39,302 bases of DNA from an uncultured Clostridia bacterium (GCA_945873955.1 CAMCFA010000020.1:1-39302), one strand, 5' to 3'. Shown: positions 24,872-33,571, counted from the stretch's first letter. Numbers and translations: made by a program. Notes: a model not told the origin generated them from the sequence alone.

Positions 24872-25438
24872 ATGGACACACTATCGCTCTGCGCGGCGGA
24901 GAGCTTTGAGCAGGTAATGGAGTTCTATATGCCTATGGTGTATAGGATAGCCTTTACCCGGCTTGCCAACCGCAGCGACGCCGAGGACGTCACTCAGGAC
25001 GTGTTTCTGAGGTACTTCCGTGCCGGCTTGACATACCAAAGCGAAGAACACCGGAAGGCATGGCTTATCCGGTGTGCAGTAAACTGCGCCAACACCTCAG
25101 CCGGTTCGGCATGGAACAGACACCGTGCCAGCGGGGATATTCTGGATAATCTAAGCGACCCGGATCAGCCGGGCAATGAGCCGGGATATTCCGACTGCGA
25201 GGAAAACTTTGAAAAAGCAGAACGCCGATCCGCGGTAATGAACGCGGTCATGCGGCTGCCCGATAAATACCGAACGGTGATACATCTGTTCTACTATGAG
25301 GACATGTCGATCGCGCAGATATCCGGCGCTACCGGGCTTGGTGAGTCCACCGTGAAATCCCAGCTAAGCAGGGCGAGGAAGCTACTCAAGCCGCTGCTGC
25401 GGGATTATGCAGAATGTACAGGGGAGGTGGATTTCTGA
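24872..25438 (+). CDS. ECF (sigma-70 family) RNA polymerase sigma factor
   Basis: This 188-aa sigma factor directs RNA polymerase to specific promoters. Region 2 (about 13-80) includes YRIAFTRLANRSDAEDVTQDVFLRYF. Region 4 (about 125-178) includes LPDKYRTVIHLFYYEDMSIAQI and the HTH GLGESTVKSQLSRARKLL. There is no region 1 or 3, as usual for ECF factors. Its TGA overlaps the anti-sigma ATG by one base (TGATG), and a ribosome site (GGGGAGG) for that gene lies in its last codons. This is the standard sigma/anti-sigma pairing; the signal is unknown. Confidence 0.93.
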   Translation: MDTLSLCAAESFEQVMEFYMPMVYRIAFTRLANRSDAEDVTQDVFLRYFRAGLTYQSEEHRKAWLIRCAVNCANTSAGSAWNRHRASGDILDNLSDPDQPGNEPGYSDCEENFEKAERRSAVMNAVMRLPDKYRTVIHLFYYEDMSIAQISGATGLGESTVKSQLSRARKLLKPLLRDYAECTGEVDF

Positions 25439-26601
25439 TGAACTTCAAGGACGAATACAAAAAGTCAGCGGAAAGCATTTCCCCGGACAGAGAAGCGATA
25501 GACCGCATGAAAGCGGCAGTCATGGCGAAGATCGCCGAAGAACAGGGTGAGTTCCCGGAAATTTCCGAATCAGCCAGATCCGCCGAAGAACACCCCGAAC
25601 CCACATCTCATAAGAAACCGCTCCCCTTTAAGCGTATAGCCGTTATCGGCGGCGCAGTGGCAGCCTGCGCGGTAGTCACAGTTTCGGCTATGACTCTGCT
25701 GCCTAATTTGAACACCTCCGACATGGTGGCGGCGTCCTCTGTCGCGGCAACGAACGGTTCAGCTATGGATATCGCCGGCGGTGCAGCAGGTGAAACTGAA
25801 AACGACTTGATATTTGAGGACAGCGTGGCAGAGGCAGCCGATGACGCAGTACCGGACTGCGGTTCCGGCGCTGCTGAAAGCACACAGATTTACGAGCCGA
25901 TATATTCCACCACATTTCCCACATATCCCGCCGACGCTGAGGAGGACGCGAGTGATACCCTGCCTATCGGCGATCTTGGAGGCTACGACGGCGCAGCGCC
26001 GGGATATGCTGTACCCACCGAGGAGGTCGAACCGGAAACCTACGAGGAGTACGATGAAACTACCAACCGCGGAAATCCCGTCACCGGAGCCGATCCCGCT
26101 GATATACCGCAGTATCCGGACAATGGCAGCTCTGCCTCTGAAACAGTTCCGGACGATCCATTAGATAAAGCCAACGGCATTGATAGCGACATTGAGCAGG
26201 ACGCTGCCGAGGAAACCGGTGAGATACCGCTTGCGACCGAGGAACCCGACGAGCCCGACTTGAATCCTTCGACCGGAGCGCCGGACAACTCTATTCCGGA
26301 AGAAACTCTGGAGATCTGGTGTTCAGATGAAGCAGATTTTTGTGAGGAAACAATAGAGTGTGAAGAGGAGGACGAGGAATACGAGCCTAGACTTCTACTC
26401 AGCAACAAGGGCTGGCTCACCTACGACGGCGTGTGGTACGATCTTGACAGCAGCGTAAAAACCGCAATGTTCCCGCTGTCGCCGGTAACTATCACCAACA
26501 CTCTGGACGGAAAGGGCTATTACCTCTACGTTGACGGGCGTGTGATAAAGGTATTCGACGAGCAGAAGAATTTCATCGGGCTTTACAGAAAGCGGGTATA
26601 G
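25438..26601 (+). CDS. Putative membrane-anchored anti-sigma factor with acidic extracellular region
   Basis: This 387-aa protein has a charged N-terminus of about 60 residues (DEYKKSAESISPDREAIDRM), probably the sigma-binding part. One membrane helix follows at about 66-88. An exported region of about 220 residues is very rich in Glu, Asp, Pro, Thr and Ser with almost no Lys or Arg. A folded C-terminal module of about 70 residues has WLTYDGVWYDLDSS and YYLYVDGRVIKVFDE. It begins within the sigma stop codon, which supports the anti-sigma role. The acidic stretch is of low complexity and may act as a stalk or bind cations. No zinc anti-sigma motif (HxxxCxxC) is present. Confidence 0.72.
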   Translation: MNFKDEYKKSAESISPDREAIDRMKAAVMAKIAEEQGEFPEISESARSAEEHPEPTSHKKPLPFKRIAVIGGAVAACAVVTVSAMTLLPNLNTSDMVAASSVAATNGSAMDIAGGAAGETENDLIFEDSVAEAADDAVPDCGSGAAESTQIYEPIYSTTFPTYPADAEEDASDTLPIGDLGGYDGAAPGYAVPTEEVEPETYEEYDETTNRGNPVTGADPADIPQYPDNGSSASETVPDDPLDKANGIDSDIEQDAAEETGEIPLATEEPDEPDLNPSTGAPDNSIPEETLEIWCSDEADFCEETIECEEEDEEYEPRLLLSNKGWLTYDGVWYDLDSSVKTAMFPLSPVTITNTLDGKGYYLYVDGRVIKVFDEQKNFIGLYRKRV

Positions 26602-26627
26602 TTCCCGCCGGAAACGCATATTTTTTT

Positions 26628-26662
26628 AACGGGTCAGAGATCCAATTCTGACCCGTTTTTTT
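26628..26662 (+). terminator. Terminator of the sigma/anti-sigma operon
   Basis: AACGGGTCAGA and TCTGACCCGTT form an 11-bp perfect stem with an 8-base loop, followed by a long T run. Confidence 0.93.
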
Positions 26663-26890
26663 GTGGGATAATTCCGGAGTATGACAGATATATTGTCATA
26701 CTATTAACTATTTGCCGGGCATATTAATTTCTCCTATGGGTATTTATGCGACATCAGCCGATTTTGCGCGGATCCCGCCGAAAACTGTCTGAGCCGCTGA
26801 CCGGGTAAGAATAAATCATTTGCGGACAGGAGCATTTGTCAGTATTTTTGTGATTTTTTGATGAAATATTAAAAATGCTACAAAAAGCAC
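26663..26890. other. Intergenic stretch with a 9-bp inverted repeat
   Basis: There is no gene in about 340 bases before the GGDEF/EAL gene. AGTATGACA (26678-26686) and TGTCATACT (26694-26702) form a perfect inverted repeat with a seven-base AT-rich spacer, operator-like. A GC-rich stretch at about 26755-26815 (CCGCCGAAAACTGTC ... CTGACCGGGTAAG) looks structured but matches no consensus I trust. The promoter for the next gene lies downstream of it. Confidence 0.45.
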
Positions 26891-26919
26891 TTGCAAAGTT
26901 GAAAATTTTGTGGTAAAAT
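26891..26919 (+). promoter_or_regulatory. Promoter of the GGDEF/EAL gene
   Basis: TTGCAA (26891-26896), a 17-bp spacer and TAAAAT (26914-26919), about 80 bp upstream of the start codon. Confidence 0.7.
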
Positions 26920-27001
26920 GAATATGTAAGAAAACAGGCGTTGTATAACGGGAGCTTAACTTGATAAAATTTTAACGTATCAGCCGACGAGGTGATAATA
27001 C

Positions 27002-29614
27002 TTGAGCAATTCAGTTAACCAAACAACACGCGTAATGAGAGAACCCAAACCCGCAAAAGAAAACAACAGGATCAAAACCTCCGGCGAGGCGCTGCTGTTC
27101 CACGCGGTGGAAAACAGCGGAAATATCGCCTTTTCAATGAGCTTTCATCAGGGCTTCCCTGCAAAGATTCTGGCAGGCAGCAGCCCGCTTGGAGCCGCCG
27201 GAGATACCATAATCATGGGTGAAACAGTCCACCCGGACGATTATCAGCCGTTCTGCGAGGTGATCAGTCAGGTCATCGCCGGAACTGCCGACGAAATAAA
27301 AGTACACGCACGGCTTAATTCCGGCGGGGAGTACCAGTGGTACTACATAACCGGAAAGGCACGCCGCGGCAGCGCCCTGCTAGACTTTATCGAGGGCATG
27401 ATGTTCAACGTCACCACCTACCTTGACTGCGAGGGCGAGGACGTGGTAATGCGCCGCTACCGCAGCAAGCACAGCGTAAAGCTCAACGACCAGACCACCT
27501 ATACTCTGCGGGATATCCTCGGAGAGGACTATCTCGTGCGTATTCAGCAGCCGTTCTCCCAGACAACGGGGCTTTATTCCGCTATCACCGACAATGACGG
27601 CGTGGTCATTCCGCCTAAAGGGCAAGATAAGCGGCTGAACCTCAACAAAATGGACTACCAGCGCAAAAAGAGCATAAGAGTGCGCCACCAGACCCTCGGA
27701 AGCTGGATAATCACCGGGGAAAATCAAGAGGTGGTGGACGGAAACTCACAGCTCCTTGACACAATGGTGCATACCGTGTCCAGCGTCGCAAATTCCTACG
27801 TCGCTCTAGTGGACGAAATGGAGACCTCCCAGAACGCAAACAAGCTGCTTGGGCAGAATTTTGAGGATCAGATCCTTGTGAACGGCGTGTACTCGATATT
27901 CCTGCAAAGCCCGGACACCAAGACCGCGATACGCAACATCACCCTGCTCATATCCGAGCATTTCGGGCTGAGCGAGATAGAATTCTGCACCGACGACATG
28001 AACCCGGTGAGATCCTACAAGCTGGACAGATCCGGCATGGTGCTGCCGATCATGGTGAATTTCGTGTGCAAACCCGAAATACAGGAGGAGCTTGATTACA
28101 GCGGTATCGTCTGCACCGACAGAAAAACTATCGGTCAGGACAGGGACGGCAGAAATCTGAGCTGCGTTCTCGCCCGTACTTACGATCAAGGCTCGAACCG
28201 CGGGGTGCTTCTGTACACCGCAAAGACCTCTGACCGGGAATGGAGCAGCCGCGAGCGCTCCCTGCTGAAAAATCTCACGCAGCTTCTTTCCACTGTGATA
28301 TACAAGCTGTTTCTGGAGGAGGAACTGCGCAACTCCCGCACCCGTCTGGAACGTATCGCGTACTACGACACGGCAACAAATATCCCGAACCGCAGCATGT
28401 TCGAACGGGATTTCGAGGAGGAAATTGCCGGGAACCGCAGCGGAGCAGTCCTTGCCGTGGAGTTCTCCAATCTCAAAAACATCTCCGAGATATACGGTTT
28501 CTCCTACTCCGACGATATTTTAAAGAGCTGCGCCGAGTATATTCAGGCGCTGCCGTGCAGCGGTCCTAAAAAGGTATACCGCTTCTCCGGGGACATTCTG
28601 TTCATTGACCTGAACGGCGTTCAGCAGGAGGAGGCGCGGCAGTTCGCACAGGCGGTGCTGACCAAGTTCCGCTCGCCGTGGTATCTGCATGACAACGAGC
28701 ACCACATCAGAGTGTACGCGGGCTTCACAATGTACCCCCACGACGCCGAAAATACCCAGAGCTGCGTCAGCGCCGCAACGCATACCCTGCGGCTTGCCAA
28801 GGAGCGCCGCTGCGAGGACGCCGTGTGCTACTCCGAGGGGCTGGAGGACAATCTTAACGACAATCTTATGGTGAAGAAGCTCATCACCGACGCCGCAGAG
28901 AGCGGTTTCCGGGGCTTCTACTACCTCTATCAGCCGGTGCTGGAAATGAACACCGGAGCGCTCCACTGCTGCGAAGCAAGCCTGTTCTGGGGCAACGAGG
29001 AAATGACCGTCCCGCGGGAGCGCTTCCTGCCGATAATCGACCAGCTTGGACTGGCAAAGCAGCTTTACAGCTTTGCCACCGACCAGATATGCAAATTCTG
29101 TGCAACTGTGCGGGAAAAGGGATTCCCGGACTTCCGGGTCAGCTTCAATATCCCGGAGAACATTCTGAATTCCGAAACCTCGGTGGAGGTGCTTCAAAGC
29201 ACCCTGCTGGAATATTCCCTGCCCCCCAGCGCCGTCAGCATAGCGGTGTCCGAAAGCGCCGGAACTCTTAACAGCAGCAGCGTGTACCTCCAGCAGCTTT
29301 CAAAAATGGGCGTGAACGTTATCGCGGACGACACCGGCGCGGGGTACTTCACCGCAGAGCCGCTGGAAAATCCCGCGGTTAAAACCGTGAAAATACGCGC
29401 CTCGCGACTTACCGGGGACAGCGTTTCAACTGCTTTCGTGAAATCGCTGATAAAACTCGCCCGTCAGAAAGGCATAGCAGTCTGCGCCCGCGATATTGAC
29501 AGCCCGAAGGATCTGGCGGCGCTGGGCGGCTTCGATATCGACCTTATCGAAGGCATATTTAACGGCAGACCGCTGCGTGACAAGGAATTCATAGAGAAAA
29601 TGACAAACAATTGA
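27002..29614 (+). CDS. PAS-GAF-GGDEF-EAL protein with degenerate cyclic-di-GMP domains
   Basis: This 870-aa cytoplasmic signalling protein has no membrane helices. A PAS-like domain (about 35-145, with ETVHPDDYQPF and GGEYQWYYITGKA) is followed by a poorly defined segment and a GAF-like domain (about 290-450). The GGDEF domain (about 460-610) reads FSGDI where active cyclases have GGDEF. The EAL domain (about 630-865) keeps EAS near the start but has ADDTGAGYF and ARDIDS where DDFGTGYSS and AEGVE are expected. Both enzymatic sites look dead, so it may be a c-di-GMP effector or scaffold. The start is TTG with GAGGTGA six bases upstream. Confidence 0.85.
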   Translation: MSNSVNQTTRVMREPKPAKENNRIKTSGEALLFHAVENSGNIAFSMSFHQGFPAKILAGSSPLGAAGDTIIMGETVHPDDYQPFCEVISQVIAGTADEIKVHARLNSGGEYQWYYITGKARRGSALLDFIEGMMFNVTTYLDCEGEDVVMRRYRSKHSVKLNDQTTYTLRDILGEDYLVRIQQPFSQTTGLYSAITDNDGVVIPPKGQDKRLNLNKMDYQRKKSIRVRHQTLGSWIITGENQEVVDGNSQLLDTMVHTVSSVANSYVALVDEMETSQNANKLLGQNFEDQILVNGVYSIFLQSPDTKTAIRNITLLISEHFGLSEIEFCTDDMNPVRSYKLDRSGMVLPIMVNFVCKPEIQEELDYSGIVCTDRKTIGQDRDGRNLSCVLARTYDQGSNRGVLLYTAKTSDREWSSRERSLLKNLTQLLSTVIYKLFLEEELRNSRTRLERIAYYDTATNIPNRSMFERDFEEEIAGNRSGAVLAVEFSNLKNISEIYGFSYSDDILKSCAEYIQALPCSGPKKVYRFSGDILFIDLNGVQQEEARQFAQAVLTKFRSPWYLHDNEHHIRVYAGFTMYPHDAENTQSCVSAATHTLRLAKERRCEDAVCYSEGLEDNLNDNLMVKKLITDAAESGFRGFYYLYQPVLEMNTGALHCCEASLFWGNEEMTVPRERFLPIIDQLGLAKQLYSFATDQICKFCATVREKGFPDFRVSFNIPENILNSETSVEVLQSTLLEYSLPPSAVSIAVSESAGTLNSSSVYLQQLSKMGVNVIADDTGAGYFTAEPLENPAVKTVKIRASRLTGDSVSTAFVKSLIKLARQKGIAVCARDIDSPKDLAALGGFDIDLIEGIFNGRPLRDKEFIEKMTNN

Positions 29615-29629
29615 CCAAATTGAGTAACC

Positions 29630-29662
29630 GGGCTGCGGCAGAAATGCGGCAGCCCTTTTTTT
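29630..29662 (+). terminator. Terminator of the GGDEF/EAL gene
   Basis: GGGCTGC (29630-29636) pairs with GCAGCCC (29649-29655), followed by seven T. Confidence 0.88.
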
Positions 29663-29680
29663 GCATGATAAATCTTTCAC

Positions 29681-29709
29681 TTGAAAAAAACGCGATACTG
29701 GTATATAAT
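29681..29709 (+). promoter_or_regulatory. Promoter of birA
   Basis: TTGAAA (29681-29686), a 17-bp spacer and TATAAT (29704-29709), about 20 bp upstream of the birA ATG. Confidence 0.85.
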
Positions 29710-29730
29710 AGAGAAAAGGGGGGCTGGGCT

Positions 29731-30699
29731 ATGGCGATAAAGAACGACGTTGCCGCACTGCTGGAGCAGCGGCGGGGAACTGCGGTTTCCGGGCAGGAGC
29801 TGGCGGACAGGCTGGGGGTTTCCCGTGCGGCGGTATGGAAAGCGGTCAAGCAGCTTCAGCAGGAGGGCTACCGCATTTCAGCCGGGACGAACCGCGGGTA
29901 TATCCTCGAACAGGAAACAGACGTACTCACCGAAGCCGGGATACGGCTGAATCTCCCAGAAAAGTACCGTGACGTCCCGGTGGAGGTGTTCCGCACTGTG
30001 GAATCCACCAACACCTCGGCAAAGGCGGCGGCGCTGCGCGGTATGCCCCACGGCACGATAATTGCCGCGGACGGGCAGACCGCCGGGCGCGGGCGCTTCG
30101 GCAAGAGCTTCTATTCCCCCGCCGGCACCGGGCTTTACATGAGCGTTATTCTGAAGCCGCACAAGCCGCTATCCGACTGCACCTATATCACAATGGCGGC
30201 GGCGGTAGCTCTGACCGAAAGCGTGGAGCGTATCTGCGGGATCGTCCCCGGAATAAAGTGGGTGAACGACATTATCTGCCGCGGCAGAAAGATCGCCGGG
30301 ATACTGACCGAAGCGATTAGCGACTTTGAAAGCGGCATGGCAGAAACCGTTATAGTCGGCATGGGCATAAACATCAGCACCTCGGATTTCCCGGAGGAGA
30401 TAGCCGGGCTCGCCGGGTCGCTGGGGGTATTCGCGGAGCGCAGCCGCCTCTGTGCGGATATCGCCGCCGGTCTGCTGGACTACGCGGAAAGCGACGACAG
30501 GACGTCCCTGCTGGAAAAGTACCGGGAGCGCTCTATACTGCCCGGCAGGGAGATAACATTTCTCCAGAACGGCGAAACACGGCGCGGCAGGGCGCTTAAT
30601 ATCGACGACAACGGCTGCCTTGTGGTGGAAACATCAGACGGGACAGAGATCCTTCGGGCGGGAGAGGTTTCAGTGGTCGGCGGTTTCAGTGAGGAATAG
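29731..30699 (+). CDS. birA: Bifunctional biotin-[acetyl-CoA carboxylase] ligase / biotin operon repressor
   Basis: BirA activates biotin with ATP and attaches it to AccB. The 322-aa protein has an N-terminal winged HTH (SGQELADRLGVSRAAVWKAVKQLQQEGYRI), so it can also repress transcription. The catalytic domain has the biotinyl-AMP motif GQTAGRGRFGKSF near 118, TGLYMSVIL, IKWVNDI near 180, and KIAGILTE, then a C-terminal SH3-like domain. The ATG at 29731 follows a GGGGGG stretch and its own promoter. Its client AccB is in this window; no biotin biosynthesis genes or evident BirA operator were seen. Confidence 0.95.
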   Translation: MAIKNDVAALLEQRRGTAVSGQELADRLGVSRAAVWKAVKQLQQEGYRISAGTNRGYILEQETDVLTEAGIRLNLPEKYRDVPVEVFRTVESTNTSAKAAALRGMPHGTIIAADGQTAGRGRFGKSFYSPAGTGLYMSVILKPHKPLSDCTYITMAAAVALTESVERICGIVPGIKWVNDIICRGRKIAGILTEAISDFESGMAETVIVGMGINISTSDFPEEIAGLAGSLGVFAERSRLCADIAAGLLDYAESDDRTSLLEKYRERSILPGREITFLQNGETRRGRALNIDDNGCLVVETSDGTEILRAGEVSVVGGFSEE

Positions 30700-30738
30700 A
30701 CAAACGGGCTGTCAAGCATTTCGGCAGCCCGTGTCTTT
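30700..30738 (+). terminator. Terminator between birA and the chemoreceptor gene
   Basis: ACGGGCTG (30704-30711) pairs with CAGCCCGT (30725-30732), extended by GAC/GTC, with TCTTTGTT after. It lies between two convergent genes and may serve both. Confidence 0.7.
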
Positions 30739-30750
30739 GTTATTTCTGCG

Positions 30751-32808
30751 TTATTTCAGCTTGAATCTGCTGATCTGACCTTTCAGGATATCTGCTTCGT
30801 TCATCAGCTTTTCGCTGATCTCCGAAGATTTCTCAGCAGACGCTGAGGTATTCTCCACCTCTGCGGAAATAACGTTCATCTTCTCGCAGACGCTTTCTAT
30901 GCACGCCGCCTGCTCCTCTGATGCGGCAGAGATGTCCGAGATATTCTGCTCCACCTCGTCGGTTATCCGGGAGACCGCCCCGAAGGAGTCTGCCACCGTT
31001 TCGGCTAGCTTCATTCCGTTGGAGATAGCGCCCACGGTGCGCTCGATAAGCGCCGTGGTTTTCTGCGCGGACTCACCGCACTTTGCGGCAAGCTGTCCTA
31101 CCTCGTCCGCGACCACCGCGAAGCCCTTTCCTGCCTCCCCTGCGGACGCCGCTTCAATTGAAGCGTTGAGAGACAGAATGTGCGTCTGGAACGCAATATT
31201 GCCTATCACGTCGTTGATAGAGCGTATCTCGTTTGACAGGTCGGACATCTCCCGCATAGCGGTCAGAAGCTAGGGACACGCTGATTAAAGCGAAGCGTAT
31301 CAAATTCAGACCCGTGAGTATGCTCGTTTGAGCGGGTCGAATTTGATTTAATCAGCGTTTCCCTAGTTCATCTGCTCGCCGCTGGTCTGAACGCCGCTTC
31401 TGGTCTGCGCCGCAAGCTCCACCACGCTGGCGGTGTTTTCCGCGTTCATGCGCACGCTGTCCTTCATGCTGCCGAAAATGTCGCTCATCTCACTGATAAG
31501 TCCTGTCTGGCGCTTCACGCCGCCGGAAAGCGCGCAGGAGGTATCCACCACCGCTTCGGATATCTCCGACATGTCCGCCGCAGCCTTGTCAATATCGGCA
31601 AGCACCGACCGCAGAGATGTCATGATGTTGTCAAGTGAGGTCTTTATCGGCTCAAAATCCCCGCGGAATTTGCCCTCCACGTCATGGGTGAAGTCCCCGG
31701 CAGACATCTGTTCAAGGCTCTCGGATATGTGCCGTATCATGCTGTTGAGGTGCCGGATATTCCTCCGTGTGGACTCCACAAGCACCCCGGTCTCGTCCTC
31801 GGAGCTGCACGGCTCGATATCAGACCGCAGGTCGCCCTCCGCAAGAAGCTCTATCCGTCTGGTGCAGTCGCAGACCGGCTTCACGATACGCTTTGAAGTC
31901 CTTGCAATGAGAATAATGCTGAATACTATCACCGCCGCGGAGCATATCCCAAGCAGTATCAGCCCGAATATCTCCTGCCGGATAAAGTCAAAATGATTGA
32001 CTGTAACCGCCAGCACCCAGCCGCTGCCCTTTTCCACCGGAACAAAGCAGGCGATACGCTGCGTCCCGCCGTCGCTGTATTTCACGCAGCCAGTGCGGTC
32101 AGCCAACATCTGTGATACCACCTGCGCCTGCCCGGAAAACGCGGGGTCGGTCTGGGCTTGTGTTATGCAGTTGGTAAGGCTGCTGGCAAGGGAATAGTCG
32201 CTGTGGGCGATATAGGTTCCGGTGCTGTCGATTATGAAGTTTACGCCGTCGCCGCCTACCAGCACTCCGCCGATAATATCGGTGAGCAGCTTCGCGTCAC
32301 CCGCGCCGTAGACGATTCCGCAGAACTCCCCCTCACGGACTATCGGTGCGCAGAACAGCACCGAAAGCGCCCCGTTTCCGTCCTTTGAGGAATAGGGGTC
32401 GGAGGTCACTGCGGCAAGAGATGTCCGGCAGTCCTTGAAGTACTGCCGCTCGGAGAAGTCGCTGCCGTTCTGGTTTACGCCGTTCTCGTCGGTGTAGCCT
32501 ATGCGCTGAAATCCGGAGCGCTGCTTTACCTCCTCAAGGTAAGCCATAGCCTCGTCCGGTTCGAAATCAGCCCGCTGGAACATCTGATTCGACGCCGCCT
32601 CGGTGACGGCGGTTTCGTATATCTCAAGCTGATTTTTTATCGCCAGAGCTGAGATGTCAGCGGTTTCTTTTATGCTGTCCTCCAGCGTGGAGGTGGTGTT
32701 CATAATGCCGCCTATCGCCGCATACCCCAGAAGCAGCACCGCAATGATCAGCATTGGAATGATCGCAAGCCGCATTATTCTTGACTGGATAGATTGTTTT
32801 ACTGCCAT
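30751..32808 (-). pseudogene. Methyl-accepting chemotaxis protein gene split by a palindromic insertion
   Basis: The rebuilt protein (about 653 aa) has a membrane helix near 12-35, a Cache-type periplasmic sensor (about 40-270), a second helix near 275-297 and a HAMP domain. The cytoplasmic signalling domain has the conserved hairpin tip [30 protein letters not shown]. After GEQMN the frame hits TAG inside a palindromic element at 31270-31366; past it the same frame resumes with [10 protein letters not shown]. The two halves are in phase, but the element holds stops, so the 5' part makes a receptor lacking the kinase-control tip. The ATG at 32806-32808 has AAAGGTG at six bases. Probably inactive as a receptor. 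Confidence 0.85.
31270..31366. mobile_element. MITE-like palindromic element inside the chemoreceptor gene
   Basis: The ends CTAGGGACACGCTGATTAAA (31270-31289) and TTTAATCAGCGTTTCCCTAG (31347-31366) are inverted repeats matching at 19 of 20 bases. Inner arms (TCAAATTCAGACCCG and CGGGTCGAATTTGA) continue the symmetry, so nearly all 97 bp fold into one long hairpin with a 10-base bulge on one arm. There is no coding capacity. The flanking CTAG on both sides could be a target duplication, as for some IS5-type elements; which transposase family moves it is unknown. Its insertion point is defined by the interrupted gene. Confidence 0.75.
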
Positions 32809-32840
32809 AGATGTCACCTTTCTTTCTGCCGGGAACTCCG

Positions 32841-32882
32841 CAAAATAAAAGCGCCCCGGATCAGTTGTCTGAACGGAGCGCC
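32841..32882 (-). terminator. Terminator-like hairpin in the chemoreceptor leader
   Basis: On the minus strand a stem of GCGCTCCG with CGGGGCGC (one wobble), holding an inner CAG/CTG pairing, is followed by TTTTATTTT. It lies about 30 bases after the likely transcription start and 35 before the start codon, so it could attenuate the gene. Confidence 0.6.
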
Positions 32883-32912
32883 ATTGCTGCGTATTATTAT
32901 ATTTATATGATA

Positions 32913-32941
32913 ATTATATCATAGGGTGAGCGTAAAGTCAA
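32913..32941 (-). promoter_or_regulatory. Promoter of the chemoreceptor gene
   Basis: On the minus strand TTGACT (32936-32941), a 17-bp spacer and TATAAT (32913-32918). Confidence 0.82.
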
Positions 32942-32976
32942 TGTGCAGATTTCACCAAATATGAGCAGAAGAAACG

Positions 32977-33555
32977 CTATTTTTTCGCTGCCGCCTCCAG
33001 CGCGTTAGGGATAGAAGTGATAAGCGTGGAGGAGATGTACTCCGACAGCTTGTCCCTTTCGGAGAGAGCGTCCCGCTCAATACAATCCATTAGGATACCC
33101 GCGATTGCTTCGGTAAGAAACCGGCTCAAAAACGCCTTATAGCTTTCCGGGACGTGACACCTGCGGTTTTGGGCGACGGTGCAGACAAGCCTGTGCATTG
33201 GCTCGTAGATGTCGTTGAAAAAGAAGTTCCGTATCTCCGCGCCGCCAAGGGAGCGCACGATATTTTTCAGCACATCAAGGTTGCTTTCGATATAATCCAG
33301 CGCGAATTCAATCGCTTTTGTATGCTCATTTATAAGGTCGTATCTGTCGAAAAGGTTGATCGCCTCCTGCTCCAGAGTCCATTTCAGCAGCGCATAGATG
33401 TCCTCAAAGTGATAGTAGAAGGTCTTGCGGTTGACGCCGCACTCCTCCACCAGCTCCTGTATCGTTATCTTGTTGAGAGGTTTCTCCTCCATCAGCCGTT
33501 TCAGCGCCGCAGACAGCGCCTGCTTGGTCTGCCGTGAATGCTCGTCGTGCTTCAT
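32977..33555 (-). CDS. TetR/AcrR-family transcriptional regulator
   Basis: This 192-aa repressor-type protein has an N-terminal HTH (KITIQELVEECGVNRKTFYYHFEDIYALL, about 29-57) and an all-helical ligand and dimer domain. It resembles the subgroup that includes DhaS-like regulators. It is divergent from the GH43 gene with the two promoters 60 bp apart, so it may control that gene or itself. Its ribosome site is a run of nine G followed by AAGCAGT before ATG, and a TTGACA-18-TATAAT promoter lies just upstream. The ligand is unknown. Confidence 0.88.
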   Translation of the reverse strand: MKHDEHSRQTKQALSAALKRLMEEKPLNKITIQELVEECGVNRKTFYYHFEDIYALLKWTLEQEAINLFDRYDLINEHTKAIEFALDYIESNLDVLKNIVRSLGGAEIRNFFFNDIYEPMHRLVCTVAQNRRCHVPESYKAFLSRFLTEAIAGILMDCIERDALSERDKLSEYISSTLITSIPNALEAAAKK

Positions 33556-33562
33556 ACTGCTT

Positions 33563-33571
33563 CCCCCCCCC
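33563..33571 (-). repeat. Nine-base G tract in the tetR ribosome-binding region
   Basis: A run of nine G on the coding strand lies between the -10 box and the ATG and serves as the Shine-Dalgarno. Such homopolymers can slip during replication and change leader spacing. Confidence 0.7.

Noticed and set aside
31270-31366. Reading the palindrome as a terminator or CRISPR repeat
   Set aside because: It lies inside a conserved coding domain, has no T tract, and occurs once with no spacers.
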